From Candidatus Viadribacter manganicus (GTDB lineage: Bacteria > Pseudomonadota > Alphaproteobacteria > Caulobacterales > Aquidulcibacteraceae), in contig NZ_CP013244.1 in NCBI RefSeq assembly GCF_001679665.1, forward strand, positions 3,407,001 to 3,471,000: a DNA stretch of 64,000 nucleotides. The letters are read 5' to 3'. The position numbers and the translations under genes were made by a program. Below the pieces are notes generated by a model that saw only the letters and a program-made list of their open reading frames with translations, was not told where the DNA came from and did not search any database. Shown piece after piece: positions 51,333 through 60,924 of the stretch (position 1 is its first letter; the number at the start of each line of letters is the position of its first letter).

Positions 51333-52709
51333 TCAGCACTCGACTACGTTGACGGCCAGCCCGCCCTGGCTCGTTTCCTTGTACTTGGAGGACATATCCA
51401 CCCCCGTCTGGCGCATGGTCTCGATGACCTGATCCAGGGAGACCTTGCTGGGCGTGTCCGAGTGTAGCGAAAGCCGCGCGCCGTTCACCGCCTTCACCGA
51501 CCCGACCGCGTTCCGCTCGATGCAGGGGATTTGCACAAGCCCGCCGACCGGATCGCAGGTCAGTCCAAGATTGTGCTCCATGCCGATCTCTGCCGCATTC
51601 GCCACCTGCTGCGGTGAGCCGCCCCAAACTGCTGACAGCCCGGCCGCGGCCATCGAGCAGGCGACGCCAACCTCACCCTGGCAGCCCATCTCCGCGCCCG
51701 AGATTGAAGCGCGCTGCTTATAGAGAAGGCCAATGCCGCCGGCCGTGAGCAGAAAACGCCGTGCGTCGCCGATTGGATCCGGGCTGCTCAGGCAATAGTG
51801 CCGGAGGATCGAGGGTAGGATGCCGGCTGCGCCGTTGGTTGGCGCGGTCACCACTTGGCCGCCTGCCGCGTTCTCTTCATTCACCGCCATCGCGTAGACG
51901 TTGAGCCAATCGAACAGGCGCTCCGGTTCATTGGCGCCGGGCTGCTCCTTCAACTTCTTCCAGATCGCTGGGGCGCGCCGTGTCACCTGCAAGGCGCCCG
52001 GTAGAATGCCGTCCTTATGCAGGCCGCGCTCGATACAAGCCGTCATCACCCGCGCTACGCGATCCAGGCGCGCGTCAGTTTCCTCGCGCGGGCGCATCGC
52101 ATCTTCGTTGGCGCAAATGATCTCCTCGATCGATTTGCCCTCCCGCGCGCAGTGTTCAAGCAGCTCGGCGGCGGAGCCGAACGGGAACGGCACTTTGCGA
52201 CCGGTGGTGATCAAATCCTTTGGCGCTGGCGTGCGGAGTTGCTTTTCCGTCGCGATGAAGCCGCCGCCGGTTGAGTAATAAGTTTGCTCGAATAGCACTA
52301 TGCCGCCCGCGCCGCGTGCGCTGAGCTTCATGCCGTTCGGATGCAGTTCCGGCATGATGTGATAGGCGAAAACGATATCCGTCTCGGGGTCGAACCCGAT
52401 CTCGTGCGATCCCAGCAAAGCCACTCGCTTCTCTGCCGCCACGCGTTCAACCGTCGCTTCCGCGACATCGGGATCGAGCGTTTCCGGATCTAGCCCGAAC
52501 AGCCCCAGCACAACGGCTTTCGGCGTTGCGTGGCCCTTTCCCGTCAGCGCCAGCGAACCTTGCAGTTCCACGACGACGTTCGCCACCGCGTCCAGTTCCA
52601 CAGCGCTTTTGAGGTCTTCCAGGAAGCGTTTGCCAATGCGGATCGGCCCGAGCGTATGCGAGCTCGAAGGGCCGATACCGATGCGAAAGAGGTCGAGGAC
52701 TGAAAGCAT
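51333..52709 (-). CDS. sdaA: L-serine ammonia-lyase (iron-sulfur, single-chain)
   Basis: 458 residues, single-chain type with beta domain first ([23 protein letters not shown]) and alpha domain after. The 4Fe-4S Cys ligands are in [10 protein letters not shown] and [12 protein letters not shown]. It converts serine to pyruvate and ammonia. Divergent from tdh-kbl, whose products feed glycine and serine, so the locus handles threonine/glycine/serine breakdown. Confidence 0.96.
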   Translation of the reverse strand: MLSVLDLFRIGIGPSSSHTLGPIRIGKRFLEDLKSAVELDAVANVVVELQGSLALTGKGHATPKAVVLGLFGLDPETLDPDVAEATVERVAAEKRVALLGSHEIGFDPETDIVFAYHIMPELHPNGMKLSARGAGGIVLFEQTYYSTGGGFIATEKQLRTPAPKDLITTGRKVPFPFGSAAELLEHCAREGKSIEEIICANEDAMRPREETDARLDRVARVMTACIERGLHKDGILPGALQVTRRAPAIWKKLKEQPGANEPERLFDWLNVYAMAVNEENAAGGQVVTAPTNGAAGILPSILRHYCLSSPDPIGDARRFLLTAGGIGLLYKQRASISGAEMGCQGEVGVACSMAAAGLSAVWGGSPQQVANAAEIGMEHNLGLTCDPVGGLVQIPCIERNAVGSVKAVNGARLSLHSDTPSKVSLDQVIETMRQTGVDMSSKYKETSQGGLAVNVVEC

Positions 52710-52830
52710 GAAGTCTGCTTGACGTTAGGCGATTGTCGTTCAGCTAGGTAGGCGATAATGGACTGATTTCCAAACACTTGGATTTTGAGCGCGGGATAAG
52801 ATCGTGCTTACCGCATTTAAGGAGAGGCCG

Positions 52831-53862
52831 TTGAAAGCGCTGGTCAAACGCGAGGCCGAACGTGGGCTTTGGCTGGAAGACGTGCCGGAGCCGCAAGCGG
52901 GCCCCAACGATGTGAAGATCCGCGTGAAGCGCACCGCGATCTGCGGCACCGACATCCACATCTATAAGTGGGATGAGTGGGCGCAAAAGACGATCCCAGT
53001 GCCGATGGTCGTTGGGCACGAGTTCGTCGGCGAAGTCGTCGAGGTCGGTGACAACGTCAACGACTATAAGCCGGGCATGATCGTCTCCGGCGAAGGCCAC
53101 ATCGTTTGTGGCCGCTGCCGCAATTGCATGGCTGGGCGCCGCCACCTTTGCCCATACACGAGCGGCGTTGGCGTCAATCGGCCCGGCTGCTTTGCTGAAT
53201 ACATCGTCATTCCGAACGCAAACGTCTGGCACCATCACGACGGCATCGATCTCGATGTCGCCTCGATCTTCGACCCCTTCGGCAACGCGACGCACACGGC
53301 GCTGCAATGGGACATGGTCGGCGAAGATGTGCTGATCACAGGCGCGGGGCCGATCGGCGCGATGGCGGCGGCGATCGCCAAGCACGTAGGCGCGCGTCAT
53401 GTCGTCATCACCGACATCAACGATTATCGCCTGGCGCTGGCCAAGAAGGTCGGCGCGACGCGTACGGTGAACGTGTCGAAGGAAACGCTCGGCGACGTGC
53501 AGAAGGAACTCGGTATGAGCGAGGGTTTCGACGTTGGCCTTGAAATGTCCGGCGCGCCGAATGCGCTGTCGGACATGATCGACAACATGAGCCACGGCGC
53601 CAAGATTTCGATGCTCGGCATCCCGTCCGGCGACATGAAGATCGACTGGAACAAGGTCGTCTTCAATATGCTGACGATCAAGGGCATCTACGGCCGGGAG
53701 ATCTTTGAGACCTGGTACAAGATGACCACACTCATCCAATCCGGCCTCGATCTCTCCCCGATCATCACCCACCGCCTGCCATACGATAAGTTCGAAGAGG
53801 GCTTCGAGACGATGCTCGAAGGCAAGTCAGGCAAGATCGTTCTGAATTGGGAGAACGCCTAA
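52831..53862 (+). CDS. tdh: L-threonine 3-dehydrogenase
   Basis: 343 residues from a TTG at 52831 preceded by AAGGAG (52819-52824). This gives the family's usual MKALVK start and length; an in-frame GTG at 52804 lacks such support. The catalytic zinc site is in [14 protein letters not shown] and GHEFVGEV, the structural zinc Cys are in [15 protein letters not shown], and the Rossmann motif is [10 protein letters not shown]. It oxidises threonine to 2-amino-3-oxobutanoate, which Kbl, encoded next, cleaves. Confidence 0.96.
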   Translation: MKALVKREAERGLWLEDVPEPQAGPNDVKIRVKRTAICGTDIHIYKWDEWAQKTIPVPMVVGHEFVGEVVEVGDNVNDYKPGMIVSGEGHIVCGRCRNCMAGRRHLCPYTSGVGVNRPGCFAEYIVIPNANVWHHHDGIDLDVASIFDPFGNATHTALQWDMVGEDVLITGAGPIGAMAAAIAKHVGARHVVITDINDYRLALAKKVGATRTVNVSKETLGDVQKELGMSEGFDVGLEMSGAPNALSDMIDNMSHGAKISMLGIPSGDMKIDWNKVVFNMLTIKGIYGREIFETWYKMTTLIQSGLDLSPIITHRLPYDKFEEGFETMLEGKSGKIVLNWENA

Positions 53863-53865
53863 GCC

Positions 53866-55050
53866 ATGTACGGCGAATTTCAAAAGCACATCGAAAAAGA
53901 GATCGCCAGCATTCGTGAGGCGGGCTTCTACAAAGAAGAGCGTGTGATCGCGACGCCGCAAGGTGCGGAGATTGGCGTCACCGGCGGCAAGTCCGTCATC
54001 AATATGTGCGCCAACAATTATCTGGGCCTGGCGCAGGATGCGCGGATCAAAGCCGCAGCGCACGAAGGTTTGGACCAGTGGGGCTACGGCATGGCCTCGG
54101 TGCGCTTCATCTGCGGTACGCAGACGGTGCACAAGCAGCTGGAGGATGATCTCTCCAAGTGGCTGCAGATGGAGGATACGATCCTTTATCCTTCATGCTT
54201 CGACGCCAACGGCGGCTTGTTCGAGGTTTTGCTCGGCGCTGAAGACGCGATCATCTCGGACGAGCTGAACCACGCGTCGATCATCGATGGCGTGCGGCTC
54301 TGCAAGGCGCAGCGTTATCGCTACAAAAATAATGACATGAACGATCTCGAAGCGCAGCTGAAAGCGGCTGATGCCGCGGGCGCGCGGTTCAAATTGATCT
54401 CAACGGACGGTGTCTTCTCGATGGACGGCGTCATCGCTTCGCTCGATCAGATTTGCGATCTGGCCGAGCGCTACAACGCTCTCGTTCACGTTGATGATTC
54501 CCATTCGACGGGCATTGTTGGTCCGGGGGGGCGCGGCACCGCCGAGTATCGCAACTGCATCGAGCGCCTCGACATTCTCACCAGCACGCTCGGCAAGGCG
54601 CTTGGCGGTGCGAGCGGCGGCTTCACCAGCGCCAAGCGCGCCATAGTTGAGTTGCTGCGTCAGCGCTCACGCCCTTACCTTTTCTCCAACACCGTGCCAC
54701 CGCCGATCGTGGCGGCTGCCCGTAAGGCAGTAGAGCTTGCGGCGAAGGGCGATGATCTCAGAAAGCAGCTCAAGTCGAACATGGAGCTTTTCCGCAATGG
54801 GCTCGAAGCCGCCGGCTTTGATCTCTTGCCGGGAGAGCATCCGATCATCCCGGTCATGCTCTATGACGCCAAGCCCGCTGTGGCCCTGGCCGAGGAGCTT
54901 CTGAAGCGCGGCGTCTATGTGATCGCTTTCTCATATCCGGTGGTGCCCAAAGGCAAAGCACGGATCCGGACCCAGATGTCAGCGGCCCACACGCGCGATG
55001 AAGTCGAGCGGGCGGTGGCGGCTTTTGCCGAGGCCAAGGCAGTGCTTTAG
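53866..55050 (+). CDS. kbl: Glycine C-acetyltransferase (2-amino-3-ketobutyrate CoA ligase)
   Basis: 394 residues of the alpha-oxoamine synthase family: [44 protein letters not shown], and the PLP-binding Lys in [13 protein letters not shown]. It splits 2-amino-3-oxobutanoate with CoA into glycine and acetyl-CoA. It starts 3 bases after tdh. Confidence 0.97.
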   Translation: MYGEFQKHIEKEIASIREAGFYKEERVIATPQGAEIGVTGGKSVINMCANNYLGLAQDARIKAAAHEGLDQWGYGMASVRFICGTQTVHKQLEDDLSKWLQMEDTILYPSCFDANGGLFEVLLGAEDAIISDELNHASIIDGVRLCKAQRYRYKNNDMNDLEAQLKAADAAGARFKLISTDGVFSMDGVIASLDQICDLAERYNALVHVDDSHSTGIVGPGGRGTAEYRNCIERLDILTSTLGKALGGASGGFTSAKRAIVELLRQRSRPYLFSNTVPPPIVAAARKAVELAAKGDDLRKQLKSNMELFRNGLEAAGFDLLPGEHPIIPVMLYDAKPAVALAEELLKRGVYVIAFSYPVVPKGKARIRTQMSAAHTRDEVERAVAAFAEAKAVL

Positions 55051-55115
55051 CGTCGCTGGCGGGGTGCGTTGCGCGTCCCGAAAAACGGTGTAAAAGGCGC
55101 GCCTCGCGTAAGCGT

Positions 55116-55192
55116 CGGAGTATAGCTCAGCCTGGTAGAGCACCACGTTCGGGACGTGGGGGTCGTAAGTTCGAATCTTGCTACTCCGACCA
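55116..55192 (+). tRNA. tRNA-Pro (anticodon CGG)
   Basis: 77 nt including CCA. The acceptor CGGAGTA pairs with TACTCCG. The anticodon stem CCACG/CGTGG encloses TTCGGGA with anticodon CGG. The T-loop is TTCGAAT with stem GTAAG/CTTGC. Downstream of kbl. Confidence 0.97.
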
Positions 55193-55227
55193 CTTGCGAG
55201 GCCGTTTTCCCGATAACGGTCAGGACC

Positions 55228-55761
55228 TTACAAAGGCAAGTTAAACGCCAGCCAAGTCGCCCCGAAGCCGATCCCGATCAGCAGAATCCAGCGCATGGTC
55301 TCGGCCGCCGCGTGAACGAAGCCGCGGGCTGCGCCGAACATCGAGAGTGCGAGCACTACGGCGAACGTCGAGCCGGTGGCCATCCAGACGTCGAACTCGC
55401 CGAGGCGGGCGTCCACGCCGGCAATCCAGGCCAAATAGGCCGCGAACGCAGCGAGTATGAAGCGAACAAGCGCCTTGAGGATCGTGCTGCCGGTGCTGTT
55501 GTGATCGGCCTGAACTTGGACCACGGTCGCCTGGATCGGCGGTGGGGGCGGCTCGGGCGCGGCTAACTTCTGGCGAAGGCTTCGCCAGCCCTCAGCCTCG
55601 ACCTCCGCTCGGAGCTGCTGCTCAAGCATCCAGTCGTCCGTAGCGAATGCGGGTCTGCCGCGCGACATAGCCATCAGGAGCGCACCCCTCCGCTCGTGAT
55701 CATGCGCCATGTCGCGGTTGGGGAAAATAGCGCGCGGCAGCAAGGTTTTGTCCTGCTCCAA
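55228..55761 (-). CDS. Small integral membrane protein of unknown function
   Basis: Up to 177 residues; the ATG at 55710 (160 residues) is an alternative start. The N-terminal half is soluble and ends in a Pro-rich linker (APEPPPPPIQ). Three hydrophobic segments follow (ALVRFILAAFAAYLAWIAG, TGSTFAVVLALSMF, WILLIGIGFGATWLA). Divergent from sppA, sharing a control region with a repeated palindromic motif. No family was recognised. Confidence 0.6.
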   Translation of the reverse strand: MEQDKTLLPRAIFPNRDMAHDHERRGALLMAMSRGRPAFATDDWMLEQQLRAEVEAEGWRSLRQKLAAPEPPPPPIQATVVQVQADHNSTGSTILKALVRFILAAFAAYLAWIAGVDARLGEFDVWMATGSTFAVVLALSMFGAARGFVHAAAETMRWILLIGIGFGATWLAFNLPL

Positions 55762-55781
55762 GCCGCCCCAGGCCGCCGGTT

Positions 55782-55842
55782 TATCATTTTTCGATAAAAT
55801 TCCGCTTGCGTGGGCCCTCGGTCCATATCATTTATCGATAAA
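55782..55842. promoter_or_regulatory. Twin 17-bp motif in the sppA divergent promoter region
   Basis: TATCATTTTTCGATAAA (55782-55798) and TATCATTTATCGATAAA (55826-55842) differ at one base and lie 44 bp apart, about four helical turns. The second contains the perfect palindrome TTTATCGATAAA. The spacing and place suggest cooperative binding of an unidentified dimeric regulator. Confidence 0.55.
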
Positions 55843-55874
55843 CCCGGCAGAGGGCCGGGGTGGAGTCTTCTGCC

Positions 55875-57635
55875 GTGAAGCAATTTTTGATCACCGTCGC
55901 GGGTGTGCTGACTGGTCTGGTCCTTTTCCTCTTTATCGGACCCTTCCTTCTCATCGGCATGCTGGCGGCCTCATTCGGCGGCCAGCCGGCCCAGCCGGCG
56001 CACATGGTTTTGGCGCTCGACCTGCGCGAGCCGCTTACTGACCAGCGTCCCGCCAATCCGTTCGCATCTTTGAGCGGCACAAGTAGCGCGCTTCTCGATG
56101 TTCTCGCCAAGATCGACGCGGCGCGGACCGACAACGCGGTTGAAGGCATCTATATCCGCGCCAACACGGGCGGCATGCAGGCAGCGCAGGCAGAAGAGCT
56201 CCGCGCCGCGCTCGCGGCGTTCCGTGAATCCGGCAAGTTCGTCGTCGCGCACCTTCAGAACGATGGCGTGCGCATGGGCATGCCCGGCTACATGGCGATC
56301 GCTGACTCCGATGAAGTCTGGCTTCAGGAGACGAGCGAATTCCAGCCGATGGGTCTTTCGGCCGAGGTGACGTTCTTCGGACAGACGCTGCAGCGTTATC
56401 ACCTGCAAGCGCAGTTTGAGCAGCGCGAGGATTACAAAACCTATCCGAACTCGCTGACCCAACGCACGTTCACACCAGCGCACCGTGAAGAGATTACGAG
56501 TCTGATGAACGGCATTTACGGCAACATGATCACCAACATCGCGGCCGATCGTGGCATCACGCCGGACGCAACACGTGCTGCCGTTGAGGCAACACCTTTC
56601 ACCGCCCAGCGCGCGCGTGAGCTGAGCTTGATCGATCAGATCGGTCGTCCGGAAGAGGCCGAACGTGCAGCGCTTGCACGCGCGGAGAATTCTGAATTGG
56701 TCGATTTCGATGATTATCGTGCACCGACCCATTCTGGTGGCCGTGTTATCGCGGTTGTGCAGGGTGAAGGCGCGATCGTCTCCGGCCCGGAGAGCCACGA
56801 TGTGTTCGGCGGCGAATCCGCGATGAACAGCGACGCAATCGCGCAAGCTTTGCTCGATGCCTCGGAAGATGAGGACGTAGCGGCAATCGTCTTCCGCGTC
56901 TCCAGTCCTGGCGGTTCGGTGGTTGCTTCGGACCAGATCCTCGCGGCGCTGCGGACGGCCAAGGAGCGTGGCAAGCACATTGTGGTTTCGATGGGCGATG
57001 TTGCGGCTTCTGGCGGCTACTACGTCTCGGCTTATGCTGATGAGATCATTGCTTCGCCGTCGACGATCACCGGCTCGATCGGTGTAGTCGGCGGCAAGCT
57101 GATCATCGGCCCGGCGATGGACTACTATCTCTCGAGCAATACCGAGACGATCACGGTTGGCTCGCCGATGGTGGAAATGTTCACCACGCAACGCGGCTTC
57201 AACCAAGCCGAACGCGCCGCCTTCGCGGGCTTCATCGATCGCGCCTACCAACAATTCCTCGGACTTGTTGCTGATGGTCGCGGCATGACGCCCGAGCAAG
57301 TTCGTGCGGTGGCGCAGGGCCGGGTATGGACGGGCCAACAAGCGTTGGAGCGCGGTCTGGTCGATCACCTTGGCGGCTTTTCGGTTGCCGTGGCGCGCGC
57401 TCGCGCGCTGGCCGGGATCGAAGAAAATGCCCGCGTTCAGCTGCGTTACTACCCGACGGTTGAGAGCCCGTTCGAAGCGTTCGGCCGCATGTTCGGCGCT
57501 TCCTCGGAGAGTGTTGAAGCGCTGGTGCGCATCAACGCGGCGCTCTCAGATCCGCGCATGCAACGCGTGATGGCGGCGATGCGTGAAGAAGATGCCGGCG
57601 CGCGCGCGCAGGCGGACCACTTCACGGTCGAATAA
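55875..57635 (+). CDS. sppA: Signal peptide peptidase SppA, 67K type
   Basis: 586 residues from the GTG at 55875 (GGAG 9 bases upstream); a GTG at 55860 is an alternative. An N-terminal membrane helix (FLITVAGVLTGLVLFLFIGPFLLIG) is followed by two ClpP-fold halves. The catalytic Lys is in the first half (EDYKTYPN) and the Ser is in the second (DVAASGGYYVSAYADEI). It degrades leftover signal peptides at the inner membrane. A strong terminator follows. Confidence 0.93.
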   Translation: MKQFLITVAGVLTGLVLFLFIGPFLLIGMLAASFGGQPAQPAHMVLALDLREPLTDQRPANPFASLSGTSSALLDVLAKIDAARTDNAVEGIYIRANTGGMQAAQAEELRAALAAFRESGKFVVAHLQNDGVRMGMPGYMAIADSDEVWLQETSEFQPMGLSAEVTFFGQTLQRYHLQAQFEQREDYKTYPNSLTQRTFTPAHREEITSLMNGIYGNMITNIAADRGITPDATRAAVEATPFTAQRARELSLIDQIGRPEEAERAALARAENSELVDFDDYRAPTHSGGRVIAVVQGEGAIVSGPESHDVFGGESAMNSDAIAQALLDASEDEDVAAIVFRVSSPGGSVVASDQILAALRTAKERGKHIVVSMGDVAASGGYYVSAYADEIIASPSTITGSIGVVGGKLIIGPAMDYYLSSNTETITVGSPMVEMFTTQRGFNQAERAAFAGFIDRAYQQFLGLVADGRGMTPEQVRAVAQGRVWTGQQALERGLVDHLGGFSVAVARARALAGIEENARVQLRYYPTVESPFEAFGRMFGASSESVEALVRINAALSDPRMQRVMAAMREEDAGARAQADHFTVE

Positions 57636-57660
57636 TCTAACTTTCGAACTCCATAGCCTT

Positions 57661-57695
57661 GGCCCTTTGCGGAAACGCGGAGGGCCTTTTCTTTT
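57661..57695 (+). terminator. Intrinsic terminator of sppA
   Basis: An 11-bp stem (GGCCCTTTGCG with CGCGGAGGGCC, two G.U pairs) around a GAAA tetraloop, followed by a T-rich tail (TTTTCTTTT), 25 bases after the stop codon. Confidence 0.92.
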
Positions 57696-57698
57696 GTG

Positions 57699-58098
57699 CT
57701 AGCGCCAACCTGCGTCGCGCGCGGCCCGTTCGGCTTCGGCATCGAGTGGATCGCCAGCGAACATCTGATCGACGGCATTCAGAATTTCGGCAGCTGCGCC
57801 CGCTGTTCGCACCTCGCCTCCAGCTGCGCTGCTGGAGATCAGCGGGATGCGCCAACCGCGCTTGCCGTGACATGCGACGCCCGAGGCGGCGCCTTCGGTG
57901 AGGTCAAGGGTGCGGCAGAACTCTCCGCCCTGATCGCGGAAGCTGACGCCAAGGGCGCAGAACCATCCGCCTTATCTGGCGGCTGCGCGCAAATATGCCG
58001 ATGCGAAGAACCCCCTGAACGAGCCAGCCCAGCCACGCGCCGACGCCGGCTCGAAAGTGCGCCAGGCGGTGTGCGGGGATGATGTCGTCGATGGTCAT
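57699..58098 (-). pseudogene. Decayed gene, C-terminal half resembling anti-sigma-factor-like proteins
   Basis: The minus frame ending at TAG 57699-57701 reads a sensible protein for about 90 residues (VSFRDQGGEFCRTLDL, then GVACHGKRGWRIPL, then a tail NAVDQMFAGDPLDAEAE). This layout recalls C-terminal regions of membrane anti-sigma-like proteins in related bacteria. A TAA (57972-57974) interrupts the frame, and no start fits upstream; a different frame opens at 58098 with MTIDD. I read it as a frameshifted or partly deleted gene. Confidence 0.4.
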
Positions 58099-58199
58099 GA
58101 GCGGCGCCAGTCTCGCCGGCGCGCGCAGGTGTGGGATAGATTTCGACGTTAAGTGTTTGCGCTCAAGGATTTAGAGACGCGGATCGTAGGGATAGGCGC

Positions 58200-58595
58200 C
58201 TAGCCCTTGTGCTCGACTTCGTATTTCGGGAGGTCGGCGCGGAGGGTCTCGTAGAGACGCTCGACGAAACGCTCGGGATCGTCGTCCACGAAGTCATCGA
58301 AATAGGCTTCGAGGTTGGATTCGAAGACGTACTCGCCATCCTCTGCGAAGATGAAACCGAGCTCTTCGTCGGTCTCGACGTGGAGGACGATGATCTGCGT
58401 CTCGTCATCGTCCTCGTCGCCGAGCGTGAAGGCGAGACGGCGCGAGGAGATCTTCTCCGACAAGATCGGCGCGAGCGCTTGCAGCGCCGCCAGATCGTCG
58501 AAGCCGGTATCTTCGTTCAGTGAAGCTTCCAGACGCTTGCGCGCGGAATCGACCTCGGCGTCGAAGCCGGTCGCTGCTGGTTTCTTGGTGGTCAT
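58200..58595 (-). CDS. Acidic protein of unknown function, coupled to purQ
   Basis: 131 residues, strongly acidic (runs such as GDEDDDETQ and [12 protein letters not shown]) with a basic start. Its start overlaps the purQ stop (ATGA, 58592-58595), so it is co-translated with the purine gene. No catalytic motif or membrane segment is seen. No family was recognised. Confidence 0.75.
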   Translation of the reverse strand: MTTKKPAATGFDAEVDSARKRLEASLNEDTGFDDLAALQALAPILSEKISSRRLAFTLGDEDDDETQIIVLHVETDEELGFIFAEDGEYVFESNLEAYFDDFVDDDPERFVERLYETLRADLPKYEVEHKG

Positions 58596-59254
58596 GCCGC
58601 TTCCATGAGGCTTTGGAAGATGGCGGCTCCACCGGTGCGGCCGAGCACAGGGTCGGAGGCGCGTTCGGGGTGGGGCATCATGCCAAGCACGTTGCCGCGG
58701 TCGTTGATGAGGCCGGCGATGTCGCGGGCCGAGCCGTTCGGATTGTCGAGATAGCGGAAGACAATGCGTCCCTCGCCTTCGATGCGGGCGAGCGTGTCTT
58801 CGTCAGCGACGAAGCGGCCGTCGCCGTGGGCGATCGGGATTTCGGTTTCGCGCTGCTCGCGATAGGCGCGCGTGAAGGCTGTGTTGGCGTTGGCGATCGC
58901 CAGCGGCACTTCCTTGCACGCGAACTTGAGGCCTGCGTTGCGGGCGAGCGCGCCGGGCAGCAGGCGGGTTTCGGTGAGTACCTGAAAGCCGTTGCAGATG
59001 CCGAGGACGAGGCCGCCGCGTTCCGCATGAGCAACGACGTCGCGAACGATCGGGCTCTTTGCCGCCATCGCGCCGGAGCGGAGGTAATCGCCGTAGGAGA
59101 AACCGCCTGGGAGAACGACCAGATCGAGACCCTCGGGGAGCGTTGTTTCCTTGTGCCAGACCATAGCGGCAGGCTTGCCGGTGAGGCGCTCTAAAGCGCG
59201 CGCGGCGTCACGGTCGCAATTGGACCCAGGGAACACGATCACAGCGGATTTCAT
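58592..59254 (-). CDS. purQ: Phosphoribosylformylglycinamidine synthase subunit PurQ
   Basis: 220 residues from the ATG at 59254. Class I glutamine amidotransferase: [29 protein letters not shown], the nucleophile Cys in [10 protein letters not shown], and His/Glu in [10 protein letters not shown]. It supplies ammonia from glutamine to PurL for FGAM synthesis. purL and purS are not in this window. Confidence 0.97.
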   Translation of the reverse strand: MKSAVIVFPGSNCDRDAARALERLTGKPAAMVWHKETTLPEGLDLVVLPGGFSYGDYLRSGAMAAKSPIVRDVVAHAERGGLVLGICNGFQVLTETRLLPGALARNAGLKFACKEVPLAIANANTAFTRAYREQRETEIPIAHGDGRFVADEDTLARIEGEGRIVFRYLDNPNGSARDIAGLINDRGNVLGMMPHPERASDPVLGRTGGAAIFQSLMEAA

Positions 59255-59391
59255 GCGGCTTTCAATAAGCTGCGTCGGCCGGGAATTAAAGGGCACGAAC
59301 CGCTGCGGAAGGCTGTGTTGCGTCCCTGCCGCGCCTCGCAGCGTTGATTTGGGGTGCTCGGAGGCGCCCCTGCGGTGGTAAGGAGCGGCGG

Positions 59392-59616
59392 ATGCAGACC
59401 TGGATCATCATTATCGCGCTTTTGAGCATAGCGGTGACGGCGCTGCTTATTTCGATCCTGATGCGTGTCAACGCGCCGGGGCGCGGCGCGCGGCAAACCG
59501 ATGCGGGCGCTGGCGCAGATGCTGGTGGAGATGCGGGCGGATCTCTGCGCCGCGACAGCGACCATGATGTGGGTGACAGCGGGGGCGATGGCGGTGGAGA
59601 CGCTGGCGGCGATTGA
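59392..59616 (+). CDS. Small membrane-anchored ORF, doubtful
   Basis: 74 residues from the ATG at 59392 (GGAGCGG nearby). It has one good transmembrane helix ([20 protein letters not shown]) and then a low-complexity Gly/Asp/Ala tail. A shifted frame (59465-59701) reads a more protein-like helical sequence, so the true product may be frameshifted or different. Confidence 0.35.
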   Translation: MQTWIIIIALLSIAVTALLISILMRVNAPGRGARQTDAGAGADAGGDAGGSLRRDSDHDVGDSGGDGGGDAGGD

Positions 59617-59697
59617 CCGCGCCCTGTGCAACGCAACTGTCACAAGGCACTGTCAAGGCCGGCGGCTTCAGAATTTTAGGCAAATGAGGATGATGAG

Positions 59698-60720
59698 ATG
59701 ATCAGTTCAGCACTTATGCGCGGCGCAGTCGCCGCGGTGGCGATTGCGGCGCTTGCGTCGTGCGGCAATGGTGGCTCCTCGGCGCCGGCCGGTACGACGT
59801 CAGAGCAGATCGCGATCGATGGCTCATCGACAGTTTTTCCGCTGGCTGAAGCGGCGGCTGAGACGTTCACGAACACGCAAACCGGCGCCGCCCGCGTTAC
59901 CGTTGGTGAAAGCGGCACGGGCGGCGGATTCGGCAAGTTCTGCCGTGGCGAAACTCAAATCTCGAACGCGTCGCGCCCGATCTCGACGGATGAGATTGCG
60001 GCGTGCGCCGCCGCGAACATCCAGTTCATCGAAATCCCAATCGCGTTCGACGGCATCAGTGTTGTCGTCCACCCGAGCAATCCGCTGACCAACATTACGA
60101 TGGCGGAGCTCCGCCACGCGTGGGAGCCGGCGGCGGAGCGCACGGTGACGCAATGGCGTCAGGTGAATGCGCAAGGCCCGAACACGACGCTGCAATTGTA
60201 TGGGCCGGGCACAGCTTCGGGCACGTTCGATTACTTCAATGAAGCTGTGAACGGCGACGGCGGCGCTTCGCGCACCGATTATACGCCGAGCGAAGACGAC
60301 AACGTCGTGGTTCAGGGCGTCGCCAGCAATCCAGGCGCGATGGGTTATTTCGGCTACGCGTACTACGAGCAAAACAGAGAGCGCGTGAAAGCGCTTTCAA
60401 TCAATGGTGTTGCGCCGTCGCCGGAGACGATCGCTTCGGGCGCCTATCCGTTGTCACGGCCCATGTTCATTTACGTGAACGCTGAGTCGCTGCGCCGTCC
60501 GCAAGTGCGCCGGTTCGTGAACTATTTCCTTGAGAACGCTGCGACGCTGGCGCCGCGCGTCGGCTATGTGCCGCTGCCGGCTGCGGCTTATGCGGCCTAC
60601 ACCCAGCGCGTTGCCGACAACCACACCGGCACCGCGTTCGGCGGCCACAATGAAGTGGGGCTTTCGATTGGTGAATTGCTGGCGCGTCCGCTGGCGGATG
60701 AAGCCGCGCCGTCGCACTAA
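59698..60720 (+). CDS. pstS: Phosphate ABC transporter substrate-binding lipoprotein
   Basis: 340 residues. Lipoprotein signal with lipobox LASC, then a PstS-like fold: IDGSSTVFPLAEAAAE, GESGTGGGFGKFCRGE (phosphate-binding Ser/Thr/Gly region) and GPGTASGTFDYF. It binds phosphate in the periplasm for the PstCAB importer, which is not in the window. It has its own terminator. Confidence 0.93.
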   Translation: MISSALMRGAVAAVAIAALASCGNGGSSAPAGTTSEQIAIDGSSTVFPLAEAAAETFTNTQTGAARVTVGESGTGGGFGKFCRGETQISNASRPISTDEIAACAAANIQFIEIPIAFDGISVVVHPSNPLTNITMAELRHAWEPAAERTVTQWRQVNAQGPNTTLQLYGPGTASGTFDYFNEAVNGDGGASRTDYTPSEDDNVVVQGVASNPGAMGYFGYAYYEQNRERVKALSINGVAPSPETIASGAYPLSRPMFIYVNAESLRRPQVRRFVNYFLENAATLAPRVGYVPLPAAAYAAYTQRVADNHTGTAFGGHNEVGLSIGELLARPLADEAAPSH

Positions 60721-60743
60721 GGTTCAGTCAAACACGATGCAGG

Positions 60744-60782
60744 GCGGCGGGCGCGGACCTATCGCGTCCGCCGCTTTGTTTT
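60744..60782 (+). terminator. Intrinsic terminator of pstS
   Basis: An 11-bp GC-rich stem (60744-60754 with 60764-60774, one G.U pair) followed by TTTGTTTT, 24 bases after the pstS stop. Confidence 0.85.
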
Positions 60783-60823
60783 GGCCCCTGGCGCAAGGGA
60801 AACCGGCTCCCCATATCTTGAGT

Positions 60824-60922
60824 ATGATGCCGGTCGAGCTGCTCTCTGTGGCTATCGGGGTTGTCTTGGTGATCCTGCTTGCCGTGGTCTCTATGGCGGG
60901 TCCGCCCGATCCCGGCGGCTAG
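60824..60922 (+). CDS. 32-residue single-helix micro-ORF, tentative
   Basis: It starts with MM and has one hydrophobic helix (LLSVAIGVVLVILLAVVSM) and a PPDPGG tail. There is no clear ribosome-binding site, and the pstS terminator lies just before it, so it would need its own promoter. Convergent with the phosphotransferase gene, 2 bases apart. Confidence 0.3.
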   Translation: MMPVELLSVAIGVVLVILLAVVSMAGPPDPGG

Positions 60923-60924
60923 CT

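Noticed and set aside
52804..52830. GTG start for tdh at 52804
   Set aside because: The AAGGAG site lies inside the added codons and the family starts at MKAL, so the TTG at 52831 is better.
57696..58082. Plus-strand gene after the sppA terminator
   Set aside because: The composition is poor (many Arg, Ala, Cys) and the opposite strand reads a far more protein-like sequence.
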